DNA from: Shinella yambaruensis
Lineage (GTDB): Bacteria; Pseudomonadota; Alphaproteobacteria; Rhizobiales; Rhizobiaceae
NCBI RefSeq assembly: GCF_022899355.1
Contig: NZ_JALJCK010000002.1
Location: forward strand, 372,001 to 436,000
Direction: 5' to 3'
DNA: 64,000 nt
The notes under the pieces are model-generated. The model was not told the DNA's origin. It saw only the letters and a list, made by a program, of their open reading frames with translations, and searched no databases. Below, piece after piece: positions 52,447 through 61,684 of this stretch. Position 1 is the stretch's first letter, and each line of letters begins with the position of its first letter. Both the position numbers and the translations under genes were made by a program.

Positions 52447-53883
52447 TCACGCAGGCCAGAAGATCGCCTTTGACTGGAGATACTGACGCAGGCCGTCCAA
52501 GCCCTTTTCACGCCCGAGGCCGCTTTGCTTGTGGCCTTGGAACGGCGTGGAAATCGAAAGGTTCTTGTAGGAGTTGAGCCAGAGCGTGCCGGTTTGAAGC
52601 CTGGTGGCGATCTTCCAGGCGCGTTCGATGTCGCGTGTCCACAGGCCGGCTGCCAGTCCGAACGCGCTGTCATTGGCCTGCGCGATCAAGTCCTCGTCGT
52701 TCTCGAAGGTGAGAATGACGCCGACAGGCCCGAAAACCTCCTGTTGCGCAATGTCCGAACGGTTCGAAAGCCCGTTCAGGAGGGTCGGGGGATAATAGGC
52801 GCCGGCGGCGAGTTTCTCGTCGGTCGGCAGGGCGCCGCCGGTCAGCAGATTTGCGCCGGCGGCCACGGCACGGCTGACATGGGCGTGAACGGTGTCTCGA
52901 TGGGCGAAGCTCACCAAGGGGCCGAGATGCGTGCCGGGGTCCGCGGGGGATCCGAGCCGTAGGGATCGGGCGATGCCCACGAGCGTTGCGGTGAACGCGC
53001 TCGCGATCCGCTTTTCGATGAAGATCCGCGATCCCGCGACACAGCTCTGGCCCGCGCCGGAAAAGATGCCCATCGCGACGGCGTTGGCCGCCTTTTCCAG
53101 ATCCGCGTCGGCACAGACGATATGCGGGGACTTGCCGCCGAGTTCGAGAACGACGGGCTTGAGCTGGCGTGCGGCCTCCGCTGCGATGTGCCGCCCGCCG
53201 GCCGTGCCGCCGGTGAAGCTGATCATGTCGATACCGGGATGGGACACCATCGCGCGGCCGAGCTCGATCCCGCCGGTCAGGACCGATACGATACCGCCGG
53301 GGAAACCGGCCTCCCTGGCCAGGGACGCATATTCCAGCCCGATGAGCGGCGTCACCTCCGACGGCTTCAGTATGACGGCATTGCCGGCAGCCAGGATCGG
53401 AGCCAGTTTCTGCGCCTCCAGGGTGGCCGGCGAATTCCAGGGCGTTATGGCGCCGACCACACCGACGGGAACATCGACCGCGATATTGAGATAGGCGCCC
53501 CGGGAAGGAGGAACCGTGCCCTCCATGGTCTCGCAGGCGGCCGCGTAATAGCGAAAGGTGTTCGCGGCACTTTCCAGAAGGGCGCGACATTCCGCGAGCG
53601 TCTTGCCGTTGTCCACCATCTGAACATGGGCAAGCCGCTCGCGATCACGATCGATGAGCTCACCCATCTTGTGCAGCATGCGGGCGCGCAAATGCGGTGC
53701 CAGGTCCGCCCAGGACGGTGCGGCGACAGCCTGGCGGGCCGCCCGTACCGCTTCGTCGAGGTCTTCCGCCGAAGCGGATGACAGGACCTCGATGACATCT
53801 CCCGTTGCCGGGTTCCTGCTTTCGAGCGGCATGCCGCGGCCCTCGGTCCAGACGCCTGCTGAGAAGAATGGTCGAGTTGCCAT
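52447..53883 (-). CDS. NAD-dependent aldehyde dehydrogenase of the island
   Basis: 478-residue aldehyde dehydrogenase with N150 (TPWNSPATLE), E247 (LELGGKSP) and C281 (GAGQSCVAGSR), all three catalytic residues in place, and an intact KPSE motif. ATG 53883 follows AGAGGAAA; upstream in-frame codons lie beyond the promoter. First gene of the minus-strand arm, which runs through the DAO-type oxidase, OCD-like, ABC, tcuA and tcuB genes. The aldehyde may come from the neighbouring oxidase. Confidence 0.88.
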   Translation of the reverse strand: MATRPFFSAGVWTEGRGMPLESRNPATGDVIEVLSSASAEDLDEAVRAARQAVAAPSWADLAPHLRARMLHKMGELIDRDRERLAHVQMVDNGKTLAECRALLESAANTFRYYAAACETMEGTVPPSRGAYLNIAVDVPVGVVGAITPWNSPATLEAQKLAPILAAGNAVILKPSEVTPLIGLEYASLAREAGFPGGIVSVLTGGIELGRAMVSHPGIDMISFTGGTAGGRHIAAEAARQLKPVVLELGGKSPHIVCADADLEKAANAVAMGIFSGAGQSCVAGSRIFIEKRIASAFTATLVGIARSLRLGSPADPGTHLGPLVSFAHRDTVHAHVSRAVAAGANLLTGGALPTDEKLAAGAYYPPTLLNGLSNRSDIAQQEVFGPVGVILTFENDEDLIAQANDSAFGLAAGLWTRDIERAWKIATRLQTGTLWLNSYKNLSISTPFQGHKQSGLGREKGLDGLRQYLQSKAIFWPA

Positions 53884-53940
53884 GAAGTGATTTCCTCTGG
53901 AGGTCGCCGGTGGGCCTGTCATTCCGACTTTGTATATGAT

Positions 53941-53954
53941 ACTAGTGCACTCAT
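53941..53954 (-). promoter_or_regulatory. FadR-type operator 3 (aldehyde dehydrogenase promoter)
   Basis: ACTAGTGCACTCAT. On minus, TTGCCA (53962-53967) is exactly 17 bases from TAGTAT (53939-53944), so the operator overlaps the -10 and spacer of the leftward promoter. Confidence 0.65.
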
Positions 53955-53981
53955 TAATCGCTGGCAAGTTCCAAAATTCCG

Positions 53982-54011
53982 TTGACATTACTTATATCAG
54001 TATACTAGTAA
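53982..54011 (+). promoter_or_regulatory. Rightward promoter with FadR-type operator 4
   Basis: TTGACA (53982-53987) is 18 bases from TAGTAA (54006-54011). ATCAGTATACTAGT (53996-54009), the reverse complement of ACTAGTATACTGAT, lies between and over the -10. It serves the hydantoinase-like operon. Confidence 0.65.
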
Positions 54012-54064
54012 TTTGAAAAGCCTTTAAGCCGGCCAACGGCTGTGGCGGTCCCCAGGAGCGGTTC

Positions 54065-55717
54065 ATGAGCGATGTGTTCGACCCCATTTCCCTTGAGATT
54101 TATTGGTCTCGATTGATCTCGATCGCCGACGAGTCCGCGGCTGCCCTGCTGCGTACGGCGTTCTCGACGGTGGTCCGTGAATCCAATGACTTCACCACCG
54201 TTCTCATGGACGCCGATTGCAACTGCCTCTCGGAAAACACCGCGGGCATCCCGTCCTTCGTCGGCATGTTGCCGAGCGCGGTCCGCTCGTTCCTTCAGCA
54301 TATTCCGCGCGAGGAATGGCGGCCCGGCGACTGCATCATCACCAATGATCCGGAAATCGGCTCGGGGCACCTGCCGGACATCACGATGGCCGCGCCGATC
54401 TTCTACAAGGATCGCCTGGTCGGCTTCTCGGGTTCGATCGCGCACCTGCCTGACATCGGCGGCGCCGGCTGGGCGGGGGACTGCCGCGAGCTGGTCGAGG
54501 AAGGACTTCGCCTCATGCCGGTGAAGTTCATCAGCGAGGGGCGCGAAAACACCTATGTGACCCAGCTTCTCCGTCACAATGTCCGCGCTCCCGACCAGGT
54601 CATCGGCGACATCTACGCCCAGGTCTCCGCGCAGCGGGTCTGCGCCGCCGGCGTCCGGCAGTTTCTGGAAGACACCGGCATGGACGATCTCGTCCTGCTG
54701 TCCGCCGAACTTCGCGCCCGCGCGGAAGCCGCCATGCGCAAGGCGATCGTGGCGCTGCCTGACGGCTCCTGGACATCGAGCGTGCGCGCCGACGGCTTCG
54801 ACGCCGACGAGACCTTCATCAACTGCCGGCTGACCATTCGTGGTTCGGATCTCGAGATCGATTTCGAAGGAACCTCGCCGCAGATCAATCGCGGCATCAA
54901 CTCGGTGCTCAAATACACGACGGCATACGCCACCTATCCCATCAAATGCGCCCTCGACCCGGAAAGCCCCCGCAACGAAGGCTCGTTCCAGCCGGTTTCG
55001 GTGAAGGCGCCGGTCGGTTCCATCCTCAATCCGATCTTCCCGGCACCTGTCGCCGCGCGCCAGCTGACAGGGCACCTTCTTACCGGCGCGATCTATGGAT
55101 GCCTGGCGCAGGTCGTTCCCGAGCTGGTCGTCGCGGAATCCGGCAGCGCCCCGACGCTGCGTACCGTCTTCGGTGGCCGCACGCGGGATGGCCAGGCCTT
55201 CAACCAGGTTCTGTTCGCCTCGGGTGGCCTCGGCGCCAGCAGCAGGATGGATGGCTACGGCTGCACGGCCTTCCCCTCGAACACCGGCGCCGGCAGTATC
55301 GAGGTGCTGGAAAGCGTCTCGCCCTTGCTCGTGCGCCACAAGGAGCTGGCGCAGGATTCCGGCGGCGCGGGCAGGTTCCGGGGCGGCCTGGGCCAGGACG
55401 TCGTGCTGGACATCCAGTCCGACAGCCCGGTCAATATCTCGCTCCTTTCGGACCGCCACAAATACCCGCCGCAAGGTCTGCTCGGCGGCCGACCCGGCTC
55501 GAAATCGATCGTGGCCCTGTCGGACGGGACGCGCCTGCACCCCAAGTCGCGCAGCGTCCTGCAGCCGGGCGAAACCCTGCACATTCATTTTCCGGGCGGC
55601 GGTGGCTTCGGCCCGCCGGCCGACAGAGACCCCGCCGCGATCAAGCGGGACATCGAATTTGGATACGTGTCGCAGGATGCGGCCGAGAAGCTCTATGGGG
55701 TGCGAAATGACCGCTAA
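54065..55717 (+). CDS. Hydantoinase B/oxoprolinase-type subunit
   Basis: 550-residue HyuB-family protein. N-terminal DPISLEIYWSRLISIADESA, ITNDPEIGSGHLPDI (metal-binding acid/His cluster), and FPGGGGFGPPADRDP at the C-terminus, all typical of hydantoinase B/oxoprolinase and acetone carboxylase alpha. It forms a complex with the A subunit encoded next and overlaps it by 11 bases. B before A is the reverse of many operons. Start ATG 54065. The substrate may be a lactam, hydantoin or amide, opened with ATP. Confidence 0.88.
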   Translation: MSDVFDPISLEIYWSRLISIADESAAALLRTAFSTVVRESNDFTTVLMDADCNCLSENTAGIPSFVGMLPSAVRSFLQHIPREEWRPGDCIITNDPEIGSGHLPDITMAAPIFYKDRLVGFSGSIAHLPDIGGAGWAGDCRELVEEGLRLMPVKFISEGRENTYVTQLLRHNVRAPDQVIGDIYAQVSAQRVCAAGVRQFLEDTGMDDLVLLSAELRARAEAAMRKAIVALPDGSWTSSVRADGFDADETFINCRLTIRGSDLEIDFEGTSPQINRGINSVLKYTTAYATYPIKCALDPESPRNEGSFQPVSVKAPVGSILNPIFPAPVAARQLTGHLLTGAIYGCLAQVVPELVVAESGSAPTLRTVFGGRTRDGQAFNQVLFASGGLGASSRMDGYGCTAFPSNTGAGSIEVLESVSPLLVRHKELAQDSGGAGRFRGGLGQDVVLDIQSDSPVNISLLSDRHKYPPQGLLGGRPGSKSIVALSDGTRLHPKSRSVLQPGETLHIHFPGGGGFGPPADRDPAAIKRDIEFGYVSQDAAEKLYGVRNDR

Positions 55718-57815
55718 TCTCCGTGTCAGGATCGGTGTCGACGTCGGCGGGACATTTACCGATCTCGTTCTCGTCGATGACCGTCGTGGTGTGATCTACA
55801 CCGGAAAGCAGCTCACCACGCACCAGGACCCCTCGCAGGCGATCTGCGAAGGCATCGCGCGGATCGTGCGGGAATCGGGGCTCACGATCGATCAGGTCGA
55901 TGGCATCGTCCACGGCACGACGCTGGTGACGAACACCCTGATCGAACGGAACGGATCGCGCGTCGGTCTTGTGACCACGAAGGGGTTCCGCGATGTCCTG
56001 GAGGTCGGCCACGAGATGCGCTACGACCTCTACGACCTCTTCATGGAAAAGCCGGAGCCGCTCGTCCCTCGGCCGCTTCGCCTGACCGTGACCGAACGCA
56101 TGTCGGCAAAGGGCGAGGTTCTCGAACCCCTCGACGAAGAGGAGGTCCTGGCGGCGGCGAGGCAGCTGGTCGAGGCCGGGGTCGATGCGATCGCCGTCAG
56201 CTTCCTCAATGCCTTCGCCAACCCCTCGCATGAAACGCGGGCCGCGGAACTGATCGCGGGGGCTTATCCGGACATCCCCGTCACGACGTCCGTCGGCGTC
56301 GCCCCGGAAATCCGGGAATACGAGCGGACCTGCACGGCCGCTGCCAATGCCTACGTGCTCCCGCAGATGCGCCGCTACATCAAGGTCCTGCGCCAGAAGC
56401 TTCAGGACCTCGGCTTCCGCGGAACATTGAGCGTGATGCTTTCCAACGGCGGCACGGCCGCGCTCGGCGTTGCCGAGGATGCGCCGATCCAGATGATCGA
56501 GTCCGGTCCCGCCGCCGGCGCGATATCGGGCGCCCACTACGCTGGCCTCAGCGACACCGATCATGCGGTCGCCTTCGACATGGGCGGCACGACAGCGAAG
56601 ATGTGTCTGATCGAGAAGGGCCAGCCCGAACATTCGCAGACCTTCGAAGCCGGCCGCGTTCGCCGTTTCCGACAGGGCTCCGGCATCCCGCTGAAGGTCC
56701 CGGTCATCGATCTCATCGAGATCGGCGCCGGCGGCGGCTCGATCGCGCGGCTCGACCGGATGGGCCTCCTGAAGGTCGGCCCGGACAGCGCGAGTTCCGA
56801 GCCGGGGCCGGTCTGCTATCGCAAGGGGGGAGAAAACCCGACCGTTACCGATGCGGACCTCATGCTCGGCTATCTCTCGCCCGAATACTTCCTGGGCGGG
56901 GAGCTGGAACTCGACACCGGCGCCGTCGAGGCCGCCCTGAAAAGGAAGCTCGCGGACGATGCCGGGCTGGAGACGATCGAAAGCGCCGCCGGCATCCATG
57001 CCGTCGTCAACAACAACATGGCGGCCGCCACGCGGCGCTACATCGCCGAGAAGGGCCGCGATCCCCGCAAATATACGCTGATCGCGACGGGCGGCGCCGG
57101 ACCGGTCCATGCATACGGGCTCGCCAAGGAACTCAAGATCAGCCGCCTGATCATCCCGTTCGGTGCCGGCGTCAGCTCGGCCCTTGGTTTCCTGCTTGCA
57201 GCCCCGGCGGTCAATGACGTCCGCAGCCAGATCGTCCTGCTCGATCAGGCAACGCCGGAGGTCGCGGCGGGTCTCTACGGACAGATGCGGGAAAACGCAG
57301 TCGCGCAGCTGACGGCGGCTGGTGCGAACCGGCACGAGGTGACGATGAAGTCGTCCGTCGACATTCGCTATCGGGGGCAGGGCTTCGATATCGAAGTGGA
57401 GCTTCCGGGCGATTTCCTCGAAGCGGACTTCCGCGCGGGGCTGAAGGCACGGTTCGAAGAAAAGTACGAGCTCCTGTTCGGCCGCCACATCACCGATGTG
57501 CCGATCGAGATCGTCTCCTGGCGCCTCACGGCGAGCTGCCCGCGCCCGGAAATCAAACTGCAGTTCGAGGGCCGGCAGATCGACCGGCGCGAAGCCCGCA
57601 AGGGAACGCGCCGCGTGCATTTCGGCCAGTCCGGCTTCGTCGAGGCGCAGGTCTACAACCGCTACGGCCTGACGGCCGGGACGACCTTCAAGGGACCGGC
57701 GGTGATCGAGGAGCGCGAGTCCACCGCCGTTGTCGGCCCCGACGCCACGGTCAGCGTCGATCAGCACCTGAACCTGATCGTCGACATTCAAGATACCAGA
57801 GGAGATCTCGTCTAA
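55707..57815 (+). CDS. Hydantoinase A/oxoprolinase-type ATP-dependent subunit
   Basis: 702-residue HyuA-family protein. Two ATPase-like halves: GVDVGGTFTDLVLVDD at the N-terminus with HGTTLVTNTLIERNG, and AFDMGGTTAKMCLIEKG in the second half, then GAGGGSIARLD and ATGGAGPVHAYGLA. These proteins spend ATP to hydrolyse 5-oxoproline or hydantoins or to carboxylate ketones. ATG 55707 overlaps the B subunit stop. The stop overlaps the next start by one base (TAATG), giving strict coupling. Confidence 0.88.
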   Translation: MTANLRVRIGVDVGGTFTDLVLVDDRRGVIYTGKQLTTHQDPSQAICEGIARIVRESGLTIDQVDGIVHGTTLVTNTLIERNGSRVGLVTTKGFRDVLEVGHEMRYDLYDLFMEKPEPLVPRPLRLTVTERMSAKGEVLEPLDEEEVLAAARQLVEAGVDAIAVSFLNAFANPSHETRAAELIAGAYPDIPVTTSVGVAPEIREYERTCTAAANAYVLPQMRRYIKVLRQKLQDLGFRGTLSVMLSNGGTAALGVAEDAPIQMIESGPAAGAISGAHYAGLSDTDHAVAFDMGGTTAKMCLIEKGQPEHSQTFEAGRVRRFRQGSGIPLKVPVIDLIEIGAGGGSIARLDRMGLLKVGPDSASSEPGPVCYRKGGENPTVTDADLMLGYLSPEYFLGGELELDTGAVEAALKRKLADDAGLETIESAAGIHAVVNNNMAAATRRYIAEKGRDPRKYTLIATGGAGPVHAYGLAKELKISRLIIPFGAGVSSALGFLLAAPAVNDVRSQIVLLDQATPEVAAGLYGQMRENAVAQLTAAGANRHEVTMKSSVDIRYRGQGFDIEVELPGDFLEADFRAGLKARFEEKYELLFGRHITDVPIEIVSWRLTASCPRPEIKLQFEGRQIDRREARKGTRRVHFGQSGFVEAQVYNRYGLTAGTTFKGPAVIEERESTAVVGPDATVSVDQHLNLIVDIQDTRGDLV

Positions 57816-59425
57816 TGGCTAGCACAGTCGAAGTTTTGGCCGACGCCATCAAGGAAAGCGGCACGCCCTTTATCGTCGGCCATCCGGGCGGCGAGACCGT
57901 CGAGCTGATGGATGCGGCCAGCCAGCGCGACATGCGCTATATCCTGATGAAGCAGGAGACGGCCGGCGCGATCCTCGCCGCGACATGGGGCGAGATCACC
58001 GGCAGTCCGGGCGTCTGCACGTCGACCCGCGGGCCGGGCGCCACGAACATGGTCAACGGGGTCGCCTATGCCTGGCTCGACCGCGCACCGCTCATCGCCC
58101 TCACCGATCAGTATCCGGGCGCGACCCTGGAAACCGGCCAGCGCCAGGTGATCAATCATCGGGCGATCTACGATCCGATCACCAAATGGAGCACGACGCT
58201 CTATGCGAAGAGCGCGCAGCAGCAGATCCGCCGTGCTCTGAGGACTGCCACCGCTCCGACACCGGGGCCCGTTCATATCGACGTTCCGGCGGGGGAAACG
58301 ACTGCCGAAGCCCCGGAGATGAAGTTTCCGCCGGATCTGCGGCAAAACACGCTGTCGACGATCCCCGTCGAGGAAACGCTGACGCCGGCGCTCGACATGA
58401 TCCGCCGGGCGAAGCGGCCGATCCTTCTTGCGGGTCTCGGCGTGCTGTGGGACCGGGCATCGGCCGAGCTCGTCGGCTTCGCCGAGGCACTTGGCGCACC
58501 GGTTCTGACGACGTCGAAGTGCAAGGGCGTCATTTCCGAGGACCATCCGCTCCGCGCCGGCTGCATCATCGGCGGCCTGATCGAGCGCGATCTCGTCAGC
58601 CAGGCGGATCTCATCATCACCGTCGGCCTTGACGCCGTCGAGCTTCAGCCGAAGGCGTGGCCCTACGGCACGCCGCTCCTGAGCCTTGCGAATACCCCGA
58701 CGCTCGATGCGCTCGTCCCCGCGACGCTCGAAATCCTCGGTGAGATCAATGGTCTCCTCAAGGGGCTGCGCGCCGGCATCGGCGGCCAGGGGGAATGGGG
58801 CGAGAAGGCCGCCGCCACGTTCCGCACCGCGGTCATCGACGCCCTGAACGTGCCGACCAAGGGGCTTTCGCCTCACCGCGCGATGGAAGTCGCGCGCGCA
58901 GCGCTTCCGCGCGACACGATCGCGACGTGCGATGCCGGTGCAAGCCGACTGCTCGTCGTGCAGAAGTGGGAATCCTACGGTCCCCGCGAGTTCCTGACGT
59001 CGAACGGCCTCGGTACGATGGGCTACGCGATCCCGGGCGCGCTTGCCGCGCGCCTTGCCCATCCGGGCCGCCCTGTCATTGCTTTCGCCGGCGACGGCGG
59101 TTTCCTCATGGCTGTCGGCGATCTGCACACGGCGGTGAAGGAAAAGCTTCCGATCATCGTCATGGTCTTCGACGACCGCGAGATCGCCCTGATCCGCATC
59201 AAGCAGGAACTGAAGAAGATCAAGCGGTTCGGCATCGAACTGGGCGGTTTGGACTGGGTCAGTCTCGCGCAGGGCTTTGGTGCCGATGGCGTCGTCGTCG
59301 AGACGGAAGGCCAGCTGACCGACGCCCTTCAGGCAGCGGTGAAGTCCGGCAATACGACCGTCATCGCCGTTCGCATCGATGGCTCGTGCTACGTGGATCA
59401 GTTCAACGCTCTGCGTGAGCTTTAA
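57815..59425 (+). CDS. Thiamine-diphosphate-dependent enzyme, acetolactate synthase-like
   Basis: 536-residue TPP enzyme with N-terminal Pyr domain (HPGGETVELMDA, catalytic E48 in MKQETAGA), central Rossmann-like domain and C-terminal PP domain. The cofactor motif is GDGGF (426-430) followed by FDD at 452-454; the usual GDG-x25-N asparagine is D453. Acetolactate synthase, benzoylformate or sulfopyruvate/phosphonopyruvate decarboxylase and oxalyl-CoA decarboxylase are family relatives. No regulatory subunit is nearby, so this is a catabolic decarboxylase or ligase of unknown substrate. The gene is tightly coupled to the preceding HyuA-like gene. Confidence 0.82.
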   Translation: MASTVEVLADAIKESGTPFIVGHPGGETVELMDAASQRDMRYILMKQETAGAILAATWGEITGSPGVCTSTRGPGATNMVNGVAYAWLDRAPLIALTDQYPGATLETGQRQVINHRAIYDPITKWSTTLYAKSAQQQIRRALRTATAPTPGPVHIDVPAGETTAEAPEMKFPPDLRQNTLSTIPVEETLTPALDMIRRAKRPILLAGLGVLWDRASAELVGFAEALGAPVLTTSKCKGVISEDHPLRAGCIIGGLIERDLVSQADLIITVGLDAVELQPKAWPYGTPLLSLANTPTLDALVPATLEILGEINGLLKGLRAGIGGQGEWGEKAAATFRTAVIDALNVPTKGLSPHRAMEVARAALPRDTIATCDAGASRLLVVQKWESYGPREFLTSNGLGTMGYAIPGALAARLAHPGRPVIAFAGDGGFLMAVGDLHTAVKEKLPIIVMVFDDREIALIRIKQELKKIKRFGIELGGLDWVSLAQGFGADGVVVETEGQLTDALQAAVKSGNTTVIAVRIDGSCYVDQFNALREL

Positions 59426-59436
59426 GGGGCATCGAA

Positions 59437-60222
59437 ATGCGTATGAAGGGAAAACGTGTTGTCGTCACGGGAGGCGCGCGTTCGATCGGACGCGCCTGCG
59501 CCGAACGCTTCGCCGAGGAAGGCGCGGATGTCGCCATCCTCGATGTTCTTGCCGACCGGGGCGGGACAACCGCGGCGGAGATCGCCAGGCAATACGGCGT
59601 CGATTGCCGTTTCTATGAATGCGACGTCGGCACGAAATCGTCGGTGGACAGCACCATCGACCGGGTCATCGGGGACTTGGGCGCCATCGACATCCTTTTT
59701 TCCAATGCCGGCATCACGCGCCGTGCCGACTTCCTCGAGCTCACCGAGGAAGACTGGGACGATGTCATCCGGATCAATCTGAAGTCGATGTATCTGGTCG
59801 GCCAGAAGGTCGCCAGGCATATGGTCGAGCGCGGCGGAGGGGGGGCGATCGTCAATATGTCGTCCTCCTCGGTCAGGATGACCATGCCGACGATTGCACC
59901 CTATGCCGCGTCGAAAGGGGGTATTTCGGCGCTCACGACGGCCATGTCGCTGTCGCTGGCTCCGCACGGCATCCGTGTGAACGCCGTCGGTCCGGGCACG
60001 ATCTACACCGAGCTCAACAAGGACAATCTCCTCAAGGATGTGGAGAAGCGCCGGGAAGTCCTGTCGCGCATCCCGCTGATGCGTTTTGGCGAGGGACGCG
60101 ACGTCGCCAACGTCGTGCTGTTCCTGGCCAGTGACGACGCCGGCTACATCACCGGCGAGACCCTCTACATCGACGGCGGCCGGTCCGGTCTCAACTACAC
60201 CCTTCCCGTCGAAGAGAAATAG
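59437..60222 (+). CDS. Short-chain dehydrogenase/reductase
   Basis: 261-residue classical SDR. Cofactor motif TGGARSIG (11-18), NNAG-type SNAG (89-92), catalytic Ser in MSSSSVRM (about 143), Y156 and K160 (PYAASKG), C-terminal GETLYIDGGRSG. Substrate specificity cannot be read; it probably handles a hydroxy or keto intermediate. It follows the TPP gene by 11 bases. Confidence 0.88.
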   Translation: MRMKGKRVVVTGGARSIGRACAERFAEEGADVAILDVLADRGGTTAAEIARQYGVDCRFYECDVGTKSSVDSTIDRVIGDLGAIDILFSNAGITRRADFLELTEEDWDDVIRINLKSMYLVGQKVARHMVERGGGGAIVNMSSSSVRMTMPTIAPYAASKGGISALTTAMSLSLAPHGIRVNAVGPGTIYTELNKDNLLKDVEKRREVLSRIPLMRFGEGRDVANVVLFLASDDAGYITGETLYIDGGRSGLNYTLPVEEK

Positions 60223-60234
60223 GAACCATCCGTC

Positions 60235-61149
60235 ATGTCCGACTACTCAAATCTTCTGGTCTATCTCGACGGAGAATTCGTCGCGTGGAACGACGCCAGG
60301 ATCCACGTTTTCACTCCGGCGGTCAAATACGGCGCCGCCGTGTTCGAGGGCATTCGTGGATATTGGAATGCCGACACGGAAAAGATGTATCTCTTCCGGC
60401 TCGAAGAGCATATGCGACGCCTGGAGCTCAGCCAGCGGATCATGCGCTTCGGCCGGATCGTCCCGGCTGAAACCATGATGGAGGCGACTGTCGATCTCAT
60501 TCGCAGGAATGCGTTCCGTGCGGCGGTCCACATTCGCCCGACGGTCTATGTCGCCGGCGCCGGCGAGAGCAATGCGCAGACCCCGATCGGCACGTTCATA
60601 ACGGCAATCGCGCGCGATACGCCCAAGAAGGTGGAACGTGGCGTGCGCGCTCAAATCTCGTCCTGGCAGCGCATCTCGGATAACGTCATGCCGGCGCGCG
60701 CCAAGGCGAACGGCAATTATAACAATTCCCGTTATGCCGGCCTGCAGGCCGCCAAGGACGGCTATGATGCGGCGATTTTCCTCAACAGCCGTGGCAAGCT
60801 GTCGGAAGGTCAGGCAATGTGCCTCTTCCTCGTTCGCAACGGCGTTGCGGTGACGCCCTCGGCAACGAGCGACATCCTCGAGAGCATCACGCGTGATACC
60901 GTCATTCGCCTGCTTCGCGAGAAAGGTATCGAGGTGCAGGAACGGGACGTCGATCGCAGCGAATTCTTCGATGCGAGCGAGGCGTTTTTCTGCGGGACCG
61001 GGGCCGAGATCACGCCGATCATCGATGTCGACGGCGACGCTATCGGCGCCGGCACGCCCGGCGAGCTGACCAGGGCACTGCAGGCCACGTATTTCGATCT
61101 CGCGTTCGGTCGCTCGAACCCGGATCACGCGTGGCTGACGGCGGTATGA
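60235..61149 (+). CDS. Branched-chain aminotransferase-like class IV enzyme
   Basis: 304-residue fold-type IV aminotransferase. VKYGAAVFEGIRGYWN, PLP lysine K157 (PARAKANGNYNNSR) and LSEGQAMCLFLV are typical of IlvE. In this catabolic operon it may interconvert an amino acid and a keto acid that the TPP enzyme or SDR uses, rather than serve branched-chain synthesis. It starts 12 bases after the SDR gene. Confidence 0.86.
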   Translation: MSDYSNLLVYLDGEFVAWNDARIHVFTPAVKYGAAVFEGIRGYWNADTEKMYLFRLEEHMRRLELSQRIMRFGRIVPAETMMEATVDLIRRNAFRAAVHIRPTVYVAGAGESNAQTPIGTFITAIARDTPKKVERGVRAQISSWQRISDNVMPARAKANGNYNNSRYAGLQAAKDGYDAAIFLNSRGKLSEGQAMCLFLVRNGVAVTPSATSDILESITRDTVIRLLREKGIEVQERDVDRSEFFDASEAFFCGTGAEITPIIDVDGDAIGAGTPGELTRALQATYFDLAFGRSNPDHAWLTAV

Positions 61150-61175
61150 CAGGCGGTATGGACGAGGAGGGCGCG

Positions 61176-61652
61176 ATGGATACACGGATCTTGTCGACGG
61201 TCGATGCGGTTCTCGCCGCGATCGGCAGGGAAATCGGCGTAAGCGAATGGCTGCTGATTGAGCAGTCGCGCGTCGACGCCTTCGCGGCTGTCGTCGGAGA
61301 TTTCCAATGGATCCATTGCGACCCTGCACGGGCCGCGAAGGAGAGTGCGTTCGGCGGTACGATCGCCCATGGCGCCCTCACATTGTCGCTGGTCTCGACC
61401 CTGCGCGAAGACCTGCGCGGAACGCGGATCGAGCTGAACGCGAAGATGGGCGTGCTCTACGGGTACAACAAAGTGCGTTTTGTCTCGCCCGTCCCCGTGG
61501 GGTCGAGGATCCGCCTGCGGCAGACCCTGGCCGATGCAAAACTGGTCAAGCCGGGGGTTTTCGAAATGCAGTTCAAGGAGACCGTCGAGGTCGAGGGCAA
61601 GGAGCGCCCGGCGCTCATCGTCGAGGCCATCAACCGCAAGTTCCTGGACTGA
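61176..61652 (+). CDS. MaoC-like hydratase
   Basis: 158-residue hot-dog fold protein. The hydratase motif is VVGDFQWIHCDPARAAKESA with FGGTIAHGALTLSL, as in (R)-specific enoyl-CoA hydratases and mesaconyl-CoA hydratases. ATG 61176 follows GAGGAGGG, clearly better than earlier in-frame codons. It is the last gene of the plus arm, convergent with the FadR-type gene 32 bases away. CoA-thioester hydration is expected by family, but no CoA ligase is in view. Confidence 0.84.
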   Translation: MDTRILSTVDAVLAAIGREIGVSEWLLIEQSRVDAFAAVVGDFQWIHCDPARAAKESAFGGTIAHGALTLSLVSTLREDLRGTRIELNAKMGVLYGYNKVRFVSPVPVGSRIRLRQTLADAKLVKPGVFEMQFKETVEVEGKERPALIVEAINRKFLD

Positions 61653-61684
61653 GAAGGCCGGAACGCCTCGTGATCTGCTTCGAC

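Noticed and set aside
57815-59425. Annotation as biosynthetic acetolactate synthase (IlvB)
   Set aside because: No small regulatory subunit is present, the cofactor Asn is Asp, and the operon is catabolic.
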